A stretch of DNA of 64,000 nucleotides from Mycolicibacterium frederiksbergense (GTDB taxonomy: Bacteria; Actinomycetota; Actinomycetes; Mycobacteriales; Mycobacteriaceae), in assembly GCF_029893345.1 (NCBI RefSeq), contig NZ_JARXVE010000004.1, positions 62,001 through 126,000 of the forward strand, given 5' to 3'. Shown here one piece after another: positions 8,205 to 16,325 of the stretch. The notes under the pieces were generated by a model. That model was not told the DNA's origin. It saw only the letters and a program-made list of their open reading frames with translations, and ran no database searches. Position numbers and translations under genes: made by a program. The number at the start of each line of letters is the position of its first letter. Position 1 is the first letter of the stretch.

Positions 8205-9302
8205 ATGGATTTCAAGACAACCGAAGCGGCCACCGATCTGGATGGCCTGGTGCGCACGATCACCGAATCGGTGTGCACGCCCGAACGCCAGCGTGAACTC
8301 GATGGGTTCGACCAGCGGTTCGACCGCGACCTGTGGGCCAAGCTCATCGAGGCCGACGTGCTCTCCGCCGCTGCGCCGGAGTCGGTGGGCGGCGGCGGAT
8401 TCGGCGTGCTGGAGCAGGCCGCCGTGCTGACCGCGCTGGGCCGGCAACTGGCCGCCGTGCCGTACCTGGATTCGGTGGTGCTGGGCGCCGGTGTGCTGGC
8501 CGCGTTCGGCTCCGACCAGCTGCGCAGCCAGTGGGCGGTGCCCGCGGTGACCGGCGAGAAGATTCTCGCGGTGGCCCTCGACGGTGAAATGGGCCAGGGT
8601 CCGGTCCAGGCCGCCGCGGCCGACGGCGGTTACCGGCTCACCGGCACGCGCACCCAGGTGAACTACGGACCGGTCGCCGACGCATTCTTGGTTCCGGCCG
8701 ACACTGATTCCGGGGTCAGCGTTTTCCTGGTCACCGCCGATGATCCGGGGGTGACGATGAGCGCGTTGAGCACCACCGGCCGCGGCAGCGTCGGGCACCT
8801 GGAGCTGCACGGCACCACCGTGGACGCCACCCGCGTCGTCGGCGGCGCGGAGGTCCTGGACTGGCTGACCACGCATACCGCGTTGGGCCGCAGCGCCTTC
8901 CAACTCGGCGTGGTGGAGCGGGCACTGGAGCTCACCTCGTCCTACGCGCGCGAACGCGAGCAGTTCGACCGGCCCATCGGCAGCTTCCAGGCGGTTTCGT
9001 CGCGGCTGGCCGACGGCTACATCGACATCAAGGGTCTGCGCCTGACCCTGACCCAGGCCGCCTGGCGGTTGTCGGAGGACCTGCCCGCCGACATTGACGT
9101 CGCCAGTGCGGCGTTCTGGGCCGCCGAGGCCGGACACCGCGTCGCACACACCGCGGTGCACGTGCACGGCGGTGTCGGTATCGACATGGACCATCCGGTA
9201 CACCGCTACTTCCTGGCCGCCAAGCAGACCGAGTTCAGCCTCGGCGGCGCCACCGGGCAGCTGCTGCGCATCGGCCGCGAACTGGCCGACACCCCGGTCT
9301 AG
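8205..9302 (+). CDS. fadE27: Acyl-CoA dehydrogenase FadE27 (ChsE5)
   Basis: 365-residue partner subunit of FadE26. It keeps the ACAD fold: AREREQFDRPIGSFQAVSSR and VAHTAVHVHGGVGIDMDHPV are family motifs. The region that would hold the catalytic base reads THTALGRSAFQLGVVERAL without the NHER found in FadE26. This agrees with the known alpha2-beta2 arrangement, where only one subunit is catalytic. The stop at 9302 lies 2 bases before the fadD17 start, so the three genes form one operon. Confidence 0.92.
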   Translation: MDFKTTEAATDLDGLVRTITESVCTPERQRELDGFDQRFDRDLWAKLIEADVLSAAAPESVGGGGFGVLEQAAVLTALGRQLAAVPYLDSVVLGAGVLAAFGSDQLRSQWAVPAVTGEKILAVALDGEMGQGPVQAAAADGGYRLTGTRTQVNYGPVADAFLVPADTDSGVSVFLVTADDPGVTMSALSTTGRGSVGHLELHGTTVDATRVVGGAEVLDWLTTHTALGRSAFQLGVVERALELTSSYAREREQFDRPIGSFQAVSSRLADGYIDIKGLRLTLTQAAWRLSEDLPADIDVASAAFWAAEAGHRVAHTAVHVHGGVGIDMDHPVHRYFLAAKQTEFSLGGATGQLLRIGRELADTPV

Positions 9303-9304
9303 GG

Positions 9305-10816
9305 ATGGAGGGTCCAACCGTCACTCCGACCGTCACGGAGCTGCTGGTTCCGCTGGCCGAGGTCACCGACCGAGGCATCTACGAAGGCGATTCCTTCGTC
9401 AGCTGGGCCGACCACATCGCCGCGGGTGCACAACTGGCCGCGGCGCTGCGGGCACGGTTGGACCCCCACAAGCCCCCGCATATCGGGGCACTGCTGGGTA
9501 ATTCGACGTTCTTCTCCAGCCTGCTGGTCGCGGCGGGACTGACCGGACTGGTGCCGGTCGGGCTCAACCCGACCCGGCGGGGTGCGGCGCTGGTCCGCGA
9601 CATCGAGCGCGCCGATTGCCAATTGGTGTTGACCGACGATCCCGAGCTGGTGCCCGCCGGGGTGGACTTCATCGACGTCGGATCTGCCGACTGGGCCACC
9701 GAACTGGCATCCCATCGGGGCGCCGCGGTGACCTTCGCCGAGTCGACCAGTGACGACCTGTTCATGCTGATCTTCACCTCGGGCACCAGCGGTGACCCCA
9801 AGGCGGTGCGGGTCACCCAGGACAAGGCGGCGTTTCCCGGACAGATGCTGGCCGAGCGGTTCGGGCTCGGCCCGGCCGACACCGTCTACCTGTCCATGCC
9901 GTTGTTCCATTCCAACGCGATCATGGCCGGGTGGGCGGTGGCCGTTGCCGCCGGCGCGTCAATTGCGTTGCGGCGCAAGTTCTCCGCGTCGGGGTTCATG
10001 CCGGACATCCGGCGTTTCGGCGCCACCTACGCCAACTACGTCGGCAAACCGTTGTCCTACGTCCTGGCCACCGAAGCCAGGCCCGACGATGCCGACAATC
10101 CGCTGCGGATCCTCTACGGCAATGAGGCCGCACCGCGGGATCTGGCCCGCTTCGCCGAGCGTTTCGGGGTCACGGTGGTAGACGGATTCGGCTCGTCCGA
10201 GGGTGGTGTGGCGATCGCACGCACCCCGGACACCCCGGACGGAGCCCTCGGCCCGCTCACCGACCAGGTGGCCATCGTCGATGTGGACACCGGCGAGCCC
10301 TGCGCCCCCGGGGTGGTCGGCGAGATCGTGAATCCGACCGGGCGTGGCTGGTTCCGCGGCTACTACAACGACGACGAGGCCGAATCGGCACGCATGGCCG
10401 GCGGCGTCTACCACACCGGCGACCTGGCCTACCGCGACGAGAACGGCTACGCCTACTTCGCCGGGCGGCTCGGCGACTGGATGCGGGTGGACGGAGAAAA
10501 CCTCGGCACCGCGCCGATCGAGCGAATCCTGTTGCGCTACCCCGATGTTGTCGAGGTCGCTGTGTACCCGATTCCCGACCCCGCCGTCGGCGATCAGGTG
10601 ATGGCGGCGCTGGTGCTGTCCCCCGATGCAGTATTCGACCTGGACAAGTTCCGGGCCTTCTTGGCCGAGCAACCCGACCTGGGTCCCAAGCAGTGGCCGT
10701 CTTATGTGCGGATGGGCAGCGCGTTGCCCCGCACCGAGACCTTCAAGGTGATCAAGCGGCAGCTGTCGACCGAGGGCACCGATTGCGCCGACCCGGTGTG
10801 GCCGATCACGCGCTAA
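9305..10816 (+). CDS. fadD17: Acyl-CoA synthetase FadD17
   Basis: 503-residue ANL-superfamily ligase, the FadD17 length. P-loop-like motif FTSGTSGDPKAV at about residues 158-169, the YGNEAAPRD and GFGSSEGGVAIA acceptor motifs near 277-303, hinge AGRLGDWMRVDGENLG near 391-406, and a C-terminal Lys in ETFKVIKRQL. FadD17 has been assigned to activate C24 sterol side-chain acids or related intermediates. Its place behind fadE26-fadE27 supports a side-chain role. The opposite-strand gene ends just inside (10813), giving a 4-base convergent overlap. Confidence 0.92.
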   Translation: MEGPTVTPTVTELLVPLAEVTDRGIYEGDSFVSWADHIAAGAQLAAALRARLDPHKPPHIGALLGNSTFFSSLLVAAGLTGLVPVGLNPTRRGAALVRDIERADCQLVLTDDPELVPAGVDFIDVGSADWATELASHRGAAVTFAESTSDDLFMLIFTSGTSGDPKAVRVTQDKAAFPGQMLAERFGLGPADTVYLSMPLFHSNAIMAGWAVAVAAGASIALRRKFSASGFMPDIRRFGATYANYVGKPLSYVLATEARPDDADNPLRILYGNEAAPRDLARFAERFGVTVVDGFGSSEGGVAIARTPDTPDGALGPLTDQVAIVDVDTGEPCAPGVVGEIVNPTGRGWFRGYYNDDEAESARMAGGVYHTGDLAYRDENGYAYFAGRLGDWMRVDGENLGTAPIERILLRYPDVVEVAVYPIPDPAVGDQVMAALVLSPDAVFDLDKFRAFLAEQPDLGPKQWPSYVRMGSALPRTETFKVIKRQLSTEGTDCADPVWPITR

Positions 10817-11976
10817 CCGCGCACTACGCAGCGGGTGCCGCTGTACACCGTCGGCATGCATTTCATGCAGTGCACGCACAGTCCCGCGGTCGCCGAGCCG
10901 TCGGCAAACCGGTTGACCAGAGCCGGATCTCGCAGCAGTGCCCGGGCCATGGCGACGAACTCGAATCCCTCGTCCAACGCCTCCTGCACGGTGGCCAGCT
11001 CGTTGACGCCACCCAGCAGGATCAGCGGCATGGTCAGCGCCTCACGAAACTGGCGGGCCAGCGGCAGGAAGAACGCCTCTTCGAACGGATAGGTCTTGAA
11101 CAGCCGCGGGCCGAGCACCCGCAGGCCCAGCCCCACCAGCTTCGGCTGGGAGGCGATGAACTCGTCGAGCGGGACGTCGCCACGGAAGTAGTACATCGGG
11201 TTCTGCAGCGAGCTGCCGCCGGTCAGTTGCAGGGCGTCCAGATGCCCATCGGCCTGCAGCAGCTTCGCCGTGGGCAGACTGTCGGTGAGCCAGAAGCCTC
11301 GGCGCACGCCATCATCCATGTTGAACTTCGCGGTCACCGCGATGGACTGACCGACCTCGCCGCGTACCCGCTCGGCGACCCGGCGGGCCAGTTCGGCCCG
11401 GCCCGCGGTGCTGCCTCCGAACCGGTCGGAGCGCTTGTTGAGGTTCGGACTGAAGAACGAACTCAGCAGGTAGCCGTGGCCCATATGGATCTCGACGGCG
11501 TCGAACCCGGCCTCGACAGCGTGCCGGGCGGCCGCACCGAACTGGTCGACCACGGCGTCGAGCTGCTCCGGCGTGGCCGCCTTCACCAGCCCCATCGACG
11601 GCGCGCTGATCCTGGTGCTCGGGGCGAGCGAGGGTGCGCGGTTGGACAGCGTATTGGCCACCAGACCCGCATGGCCGATCTGGGCGCAGACCAGTGCCTG
11701 TTCCCGGTGCACCGCATCGGTCAGCCGCCGCAGTGCGGGCACCGTCTCGGCGTTGAGGATGACGGTGTCTCGATGCACCCGGCCGCCGGGCGAGATCGCG
11801 CAGTAGGCGACGGTGGTCATCGCCGCGCCGCCGCGGGCTACCTCGGTGTGAAAGTCGATCAGGGCATCGGTGACCTGGCCGCGGGGCATGACCCCCTCGA
11901 AGGTCGCGGCCTTGATGAATCTGTTCTTGAGGGTCAACGGCCCAAGAGTCATCGGCGTGAACGGTTTCGATACCAT
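10813..11976 (-). CDS. NADH:flavin oxidoreductase, old yellow enzyme family
   Basis: 387-residue FMN-dependent oxidoreductase with a TIM-barrel: N-terminal PMTLGPLTLKNRFIKAATFE, the IGHAG strand, GFDAVEIHMGHGYLLSSFFS (FMN and substrate site, with HMGH in place of the usual HxxH), FSPNLNKRSDRFGGS, and MARALLRDP near the end. Four Cys lie in the last 40 residues (LCVHCMKCMP and TRCVV). This recalls the Fe-S binding region of the 2,4-dienoyl-CoA reductase subgroup, but there is no second domain. Start taken at ATG 11976; another ATG lies at 11982. Divergent from the epimerase gene, 37 bases away. No KstR site, so probably not a core sterol gene. Confidence 0.82.
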   Translation of the reverse strand: MVSKPFTPMTLGPLTLKNRFIKAATFEGVMPRGQVTDALIDFHTEVARGGAAMTTVAYCAISPGGRVHRDTVILNAETVPALRRLTDAVHREQALVCAQIGHAGLVANTLSNRAPSLAPSTRISAPSMGLVKAATPEQLDAVVDQFGAAARHAVEAGFDAVEIHMGHGYLLSSFFSPNLNKRSDRFGGSTAGRAELARRVAERVRGEVGQSIAVTAKFNMDDGVRRGFWLTDSLPTAKLLQADGHLDALQLTGGSSLQNPMYYFRGDVPLDEFIASQPKLVGLGLRVLGPRLFKTYPFEEAFFLPLARQFREALTMPLILLGGVNELATVQEALDEGFEFVAMARALLRDPALVNRFADGSATAGLCVHCMKCMPTVYSGTRCVVRG

Positions 11977-12013
11977 TGGCATCGAAATATAGCAGGCAGG
12001 TGGGAGACCGATC
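11977..12013. promoter_or_regulatory. Compact divergent promoter region
   Basis: Only 37 bases separate the two start codons. On the minus strand TATATT (11991-11986) stands 9 bases before the oxidoreductase ATG and no ribosome site is visible, so a near-leaderless message is likely. On the plus strand GGTGGGAGA precedes the epimerase ATG. Confidence 0.4.
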
Positions 12014-12988
12014 ATGCATATCGCAGTAACCGGCGGCACCGGCTATCTCGGAGCCCACACCGTTCGAGGCCTGCTGGAGGCGGGCCACCGGATTCACCTG
12101 CTCGTCGCACCCGGCTGCGGCGACGACGAGGTGATCGGCCACCTGGCCGGGCTTGGTGAGATGACCGTGCTCGAGGGCGACATCCGCGACGGCGAAACGG
12201 TCGGGCGGCTGCTGGCGGGCTGCGACGCCCTGATCTACGCCGCCGGCATCGTCGGCACCGACCGGCGTCGCGAACAGCTGATGTGGGAGATCAACGCGCA
12301 CGCCACCGAGGCCGTGCTGAATCGCGCGGTCGAAGCCGGGCTCGATCCGATCGTCTCGGTCAGCAGCTACAGCTCACTGTTCCCGCCGCCCAACGGGGTG
12401 ATCTCCGCCGACACCCCGCCCGCACCGGGCCGCAGCCCCTACGCCAAGACCAAGGCCTATGCCGACCGGGTGGCCCGGAAGTTGCAGGCGGCCGGGGCGC
12501 CGGTAGTGGTCACCTACCCGTCGAGCGTGGTGGGCCCGGCCTACTTCACCGCCGCCGGGGTCACCGAACGCGGCTGGGCGCCGATCGCCAAGGCGGGCCT
12601 GGCACCGCGGATGTCGGGCGGGATGCAGATGATCGACGTGCGTGACGTCGCGCTGGTCCACGAGCGGCTGATGCAGCCCGGACGGGGCCCCAAGCGCTAT
12701 GTCTGCGGCGGCGTGATGGTGTCCTTCAATGAAATGATCGACGTGCTGGAGCAGGGCCGCGGACACAAGATCCGCCGGATTCCGGTGCCGGGGAGCATGT
12801 TTCGCGGCATCGGCTGGGTCTCGGATCTGCTGGGCGGGGTGCTGCCGCTCGGCGACGGGATCAGCTACGAGGCCGCGATGCTGCTCACTGCCGCCACACC
12901 CACCGACGACGCGAGCACGCTCACCGATCTGGGCATCGAGGCCTGGCGCTCACCGCAGGCCGCCATGCTGGCCTCATTCGGCCGGTGA
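12014..12988 (+). CDS. NAD-dependent epimerase/dehydratase (extended SDR)
   Basis: 324-residue extended short-chain dehydrogenase. The N-terminal Rossmann motif TGGTGYLG is at residues 6-13. The catalytic pattern is VSVSSYSSLF, with YAKTKAYADRVARK holding Tyr-x3-Lys. The C-terminal part has a substrate-binding region like the flavanone-reductase or 3-beta-HSD type (VRDVALVHERLMQPGRGPKR). The substrate cannot be told. It ends 15 bases inside the convergent tetR gene. It may work with the divergent old yellow enzyme. Confidence 0.8.
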   Translation: MHIAVTGGTGYLGAHTVRGLLEAGHRIHLLVAPGCGDDEVIGHLAGLGEMTVLEGDIRDGETVGRLLAGCDALIYAAGIVGTDRRREQLMWEINAHATEAVLNRAVEAGLDPIVSVSSYSSLFPPPNGVISADTPPAPGRSPYAKTKAYADRVARKLQAAGAPVVVTYPSSVVGPAYFTAAGVTERGWAPIAKAGLAPRMSGGMQMIDVRDVALVHERLMQPGRGPKRYVCGGVMVSFNEMIDVLEQGRGHKIRRIPVPGSMFRGIGWVSDLLGGVLPLGDGISYEAAMLLTAATPTDDASTLTDLGIEAWRSPQAAMLASFGR

Positions 12989-13528
12989 CAGCCCCAGGGC
13001 CTGCCTGAGCAGCCGCGCCAGCCGCTGCTGCAGATCGGGCGAGTCGTCGTCGACGGCCACCGTGGTGGTGAACAGCGCGGCGCCGGCCGCCATCGCCAGG
13101 GCGGCCCGAGCGTCGGCTTCCGAGCCGTAGCCCTCGGCGGCGAACATCTCGATCGCCGGGCCGCTGAACCCGTCCCACAGGGCCTTGCGCAGGGCGTCGT
13201 TCTCGCGCAATGCCAGCAGCAGCCCGGGCACCGCCGCACTGACGTCGGGACGGCTGAACAATTGGTGGCTGCCGCGCACCACCCAGTCGATCCACCCGGC
13301 CAGATCGGTGCCGGAAAACGGTGACATATCGGGCGCTTCGCCGAGTATCGCGTGCAGCACGAGCTCGGCCTTCGATGACCAGCGCCGGTTCAGGCTGGAG
13401 CGGCCCACCCCGGAACGCACCGCGACCAGTCGGACGCTCAGATCGTCCCACCCCACCTCGACCAGCAATTCGCGTGTCGCCGAGAGCACCCGCTCATCGA
13501 TCGACGTGTCACGAGGTCGCCCGGCCAT
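12974..13528 (-). CDS. TetR-family transcriptional regulator
   Basis: 184-residue TetR-type repressor. N-terminal DNA-binding domain at about residues 7-55: IDERVLSATRELLVEVGWDD, then SVRLVAVRSGVGRSSLNRRW, with Leu-Asn-Arg-Arg-Trp in the recognition helix where most TetR proteins have IYRHF-like residues. The rest is an all-helical ligand domain, ending LRQALGLSPAE. The ATG at 13528 is the first start giving a clean N-terminus; the frame is open much further upstream through the AraC gene, which is not coding there. Target unknown; the neighbouring epimerase or AraC gene is possible. Confidence 0.82.
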   Translation of the reverse strand: MAGRPRDTSIDERVLSATRELLVEVGWDDLSVRLVAVRSGVGRSSLNRRWSSKAELVLHAILGEAPDMSPFSGTDLAGWIDWVVRGSHQLFSRPDVSAAVPGLLLALRENDALRKALWDGFSGPAIEMFAAEGYGSEADARAALAMAAGAALFTTTVAVDDDSPDLQQRLARLLRQALGLSPAE

Positions 13529-13569
13529 GCCCCGATTCAACCGCATGCCGACGCGGGTAGCGTCGGGGC

Positions 13570-14295
13570 GTGGGTTATCGCGAATTCGCCGCACCGCCCG
13601 GCCTGCATTCTCTGATCGAATGCGGCTGGGCGACAACCGGACTCGGGAACCAGGCCCGAATTCTGCCGGACGGCTGCATGGATCTGATCCGGATCGGGGA
13701 CCAGACCGTCGTGGCCGGGCCCGACACCGCGGCATTCCTGACCCGGTGCGGACCGGAGCCGGTGCGCGGCTTGCGGTTTCACCCGGGCATGTTGCCGCGG
13801 CTGCTTGGGGTCCCGGCCGCCGAGCTGCGCAACACCCGGGTTGCCCTGCGCGAATTGCGTGCGATCGGCTCCGACCGCACGTTGCAGGAACTGGCCGTGA
13901 CGCTGGCTGCCGATCCGCCCCGGCCCGAGACGGCGCCGTGGTCGCTGGCCACCCTGGAGCAGGTGACCCGACGCCTGGCCAGCGGGGCCTCGGTGGCCGA
14001 TACCGCACGCCAGGCCGGCTGGTCGGCCCGCACGCTGCAGCGCCAGTGCGCGGCGGTCTACGGGTACGGGCCGGCGATGCTGAGACGGGTACTCCGATTC
14101 CGCCGGGCCATGCGGTTGCTGCACACCGGGCTGACACCGGCAGGCGTGGCGGCCAGTGCCGGGTACGCCGATCAACCGCACCTGCACCGCGAGGTCCGCG
14201 CGCTGGCCGGGGTGGGAATACGTCAGCTGGGTCAGCCCTCCAGTGCCGCGAACAGGTCGACCGAGGTGCCGTCGGGATCTTCGACGGTCGCGTAA
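13570..14295 (+). CDS. AraC-family transcriptional regulator
   Basis: 241-residue regulator. The N-terminal domain (GYREFAAPPGLHSLIECGWA, and VAGPDTAAFLTRCGPEPVRG) resembles the DUF6597 sensor domain of actinobacterial AraC proteins. The C-terminal double helix-turn-helix is at about residues 140-220, with SVADTARQAGWSARTLQRQC and PAGVAASAGYADQPHLHREV. The GTG at 13570 starts the protein. Its last 64 bases overlap the 3' end of the convergent VOC gene, so the two 3' ends share coding DNA. Confidence 0.8.
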   Translation: MGYREFAAPPGLHSLIECGWATTGLGNQARILPDGCMDLIRIGDQTVVAGPDTAAFLTRCGPEPVRGLRFHPGMLPRLLGVPAAELRNTRVALRELRAIGSDRTLQELAVTLAADPPRPETAPWSLATLEQVTRRLASGASVADTARQAGWSARTLQRQCAAVYGYGPAMLRRVLRFRRAMRLLHTGLTPAGVAASAGYADQPHLHREVRALAGVGIRQLGQPSSAANRSTEVPSGSSTVA

Positions 14296-14627
14296 CGCTG
14301 TCCCCAGGGGGCGTCGAACGGCTTGAGCGTTCCGGGGTGTCCAGCGCCGGTGAGCCGCTCATAGAGTTCGTCGACGTCGGCGGGCGAGTCGAGCCCGAAG
14401 GCCAGCGCGACCCGGCCGGCACTCACCGGCGGCGCCCAGCCCGGATGCATCCCGGCGATCACCTCCTCGGTGTCAAAGGCCAGCTTGTTGCCACCGGGCA
14501 GGGCCACCTCGACATGCGGGCCGTCGGGCGCGGGGACATCCAGACCCAACAGCCGGTAGAAGTCCAGGGATCGGTGCAGGTCTGCGGCGACGATCTCGAT
14601 GACCGCCGAGTTCAGTTTCAAGGCCAT
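14232..14627 (-). CDS. VOC-superfamily (glyoxalase/bleomycin-resistance fold) protein
   Basis: 131 residues with the paired beta-alpha-beta-beta-beta modules of the VOC fold: LNSAVIEIVAADLHRSLDFY, then HVEVALPGGNKLAFDTEEV, SAGRVALAFGLDSPADVDEL and QRYATVEDPDGTSVDLFAAL. The first metal-site residue is not the usual His and the last-strand acidic residue is Asp, so metal binding is uncertain. Start at ATG 14627; the frame stays open to 14678 but without a better start. The 3' end overlaps the AraC gene by 64 bases. Confidence 0.78.
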   Translation of the reverse strand: MALKLNSAVIEIVAADLHRSLDFYRLLGLDVPAPDGPHVEVALPGGNKLAFDTEEVIAGMHPGWAPPVSAGRVALAFGLDSPADVDELYERLTGAGHPGTLKPFDAPWGQRYATVEDPDGTSVDLFAALEG

Positions 14628-14754
14628 ACCGGGCAGGTTAGACGGGCCCCCGCGCGGTGTCGTGAACAAATCGGACACGGCGAGGTTGGTCGGACCGCCG
14701 GTACCGAGTAGGTTGATCCCTACCGCTAGTTACTCGCCAGTAGGGAGGGTCGCC

Positions 14755-16308
14755 ATGCCCGCTCCGTCCGCCGCCGACTTCGCTCGCCTGCGCGCACTTG
14801 TCGCCATCGACAATGCCGAGGCCCGGCTGTCCAAACCGATCGACGAGGTCTTCACCGGCCGGGAGCTGACCACCATCCCGGTCGGGACCGCCGAGGATGT
14901 CACCGCCGCATTCGCCAAGGCCCGCGCCGCGCAGGCCGAATGGGCCAAGCGTCCGGTCAAAGAACGCTGCGCGATCATCGAGCGTTTCGGCGAACTCGCG
15001 GCCACGCACCGCGACTTCCTGATGGACGTGGCCCAGGCCGAGACCGGCAAGGCCCGCTCAGCCGCCCAGGAAGAGATCGTCGACATGATGCTGAACTCGC
15101 GCTACTACGCGCGCGAGGCGGCCAAGCTGCTCTCCCCCAAGCGGGTGCAAGGCCTGCTGCCCGGCGTGGTCAAGACCGTGGTCAACCACCACCCCAAGGG
15201 TGTCATCGGGGTCATCTCGCCGTGGAATTACCCGATGGCGCTGTCGATCTCGGATTCCATTCCCGCACTGCTGGCCGGCAACGCCGTAGTGGTGAAGCCG
15301 GACAGCCAGACCCCGTACTGCACGCTGGCCAATGCCGAGCTGCTGTATCAGGCGGGTCTCCCCCGCGATCTGTTCGCCGTGGTGCCCGGGCCGGGTTCGG
15401 TGGTCGGCACCGCGATCGTGCAGAACTGCGACTATCTGATGTTCACCGGCTCCACCGCCACCGGCCGCTCCCTGGCCGAGCAGTGCGGCCGCCGGCTGAT
15501 CGGCTTCTCCGCCGAGCTGGGCGGCAAGAACCCGATGATCGTCACCAAGGGCGCCAACCTGGACGTGGCCGCCAAGGCCGCCACCCGCGCCTGTTTCTCC
15601 AACGCCGGTCAGCTCTGCATCTCGATCGAGCGGATCTACGTCGAGCGCGAGGTCGCCGACGAGTTCACCGCCAAGTTCGGTGAGCGGGTGCGCAAGATGA
15701 AGCTGTCGGGCGCCTATGACTTCACCGCCGATATGGGCAGCCTGATCTCCGAGGATCAGGTCAAGGCCGTATCCGGCCATGTCGATGACGCAAAGGTCAA
15801 GGGCGCCAAGGTGATCGCCGGCGGCAATGCGCGTCCCGACATCGGGCCGCTGTTCTACGAGCCGACCGTGCTGACCGGTGTCACCGACGAGATGGAGTGC
15901 GCCCGCAACGAGACCTTCGGCCCGCTGGTGTCGATCTACCCCGTCGACTCCGTCGCCGAAGCCATCGAGAAGGCCAACGACACCGAGTACGGCCTGAACG
16001 CCAGCGTGTGGGCAGGGTCGAAGGCCGAGGGCGAGGCGATCGCCGCCAAGATCAACTCCGGCACCGTCAATGTCGATGAGGGCTACGCCCTGGCCTTCGG
16101 CAGCACCGCGGCCCCGATGGGCGGAATGAAGGCCTCCGGACTCGGGCGCCGCCACGGCGCCGACGGCATCCTCAAGTACACCGAGTCGCAGACCGTCTCC
16201 ACCGCGCGGGTGCTCAATCTCGATCCCCCGCTGGGGATTCCGCAGACGCTCTGGCAGAAGGCGCTGACCCCGATGATCCAGGCGGTGCAGAAGCTGCCCG
16301 GCCGCTAG
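14755..16308 (+). CDS. gabD2: Succinate-semialdehyde dehydrogenase GabD2
   Basis: 517-residue aldehyde dehydrogenase. Catalytic Glu254 in FSAELGGKNP and Cys288 in FSNAGQLC; the NAD fold has GVISPWNYPMALS and MFTGSTATG. The opening MPAPSAADFARLRAL and the end (SQTVSTARVLNLDPP) match M. tuberculosis GabD2 (Rv1731) as I recall it. It oxidises succinate semialdehyde to succinate with NADP or NAD. Start ATG 14755 with TAGGGAGGG at good spacing. There is no operon partner; it is an isolated gene between the VOC and nitronate-monooxygenase genes. Confidence 0.88.
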   Translation: MPAPSAADFARLRALVAIDNAEARLSKPIDEVFTGRELTTIPVGTAEDVTAAFAKARAAQAEWAKRPVKERCAIIERFGELAATHRDFLMDVAQAETGKARSAAQEEIVDMMLNSRYYAREAAKLLSPKRVQGLLPGVVKTVVNHHPKGVIGVISPWNYPMALSISDSIPALLAGNAVVVKPDSQTPYCTLANAELLYQAGLPRDLFAVVPGPGSVVGTAIVQNCDYLMFTGSTATGRSLAEQCGRRLIGFSAELGGKNPMIVTKGANLDVAAKAATRACFSNAGQLCISIERIYVEREVADEFTAKFGERVRKMKLSGAYDFTADMGSLISEDQVKAVSGHVDDAKVKGAKVIAGGNARPDIGPLFYEPTVLTGVTDEMECARNETFGPLVSIYPVDSVAEAIEKANDTEYGLNASVWAGSKAEGEAIAAKINSGTVNVDEGYALAFGSTAAPMGGMKASGLGRRHGADGILKYTESQTVSTARVLNLDPPLGIPQTLWQKALTPMIQAVQKLPGR

Positions 16309-16325
16309 TTTCCCTCGCGAGGAAA

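Noticed and set aside
13529-14422. N-terminal extension of the TetR protein
   Set aside because: It would cover the AraC and VOC genes on the other strand and gives no domain; TetR proteins start directly before the HTH.
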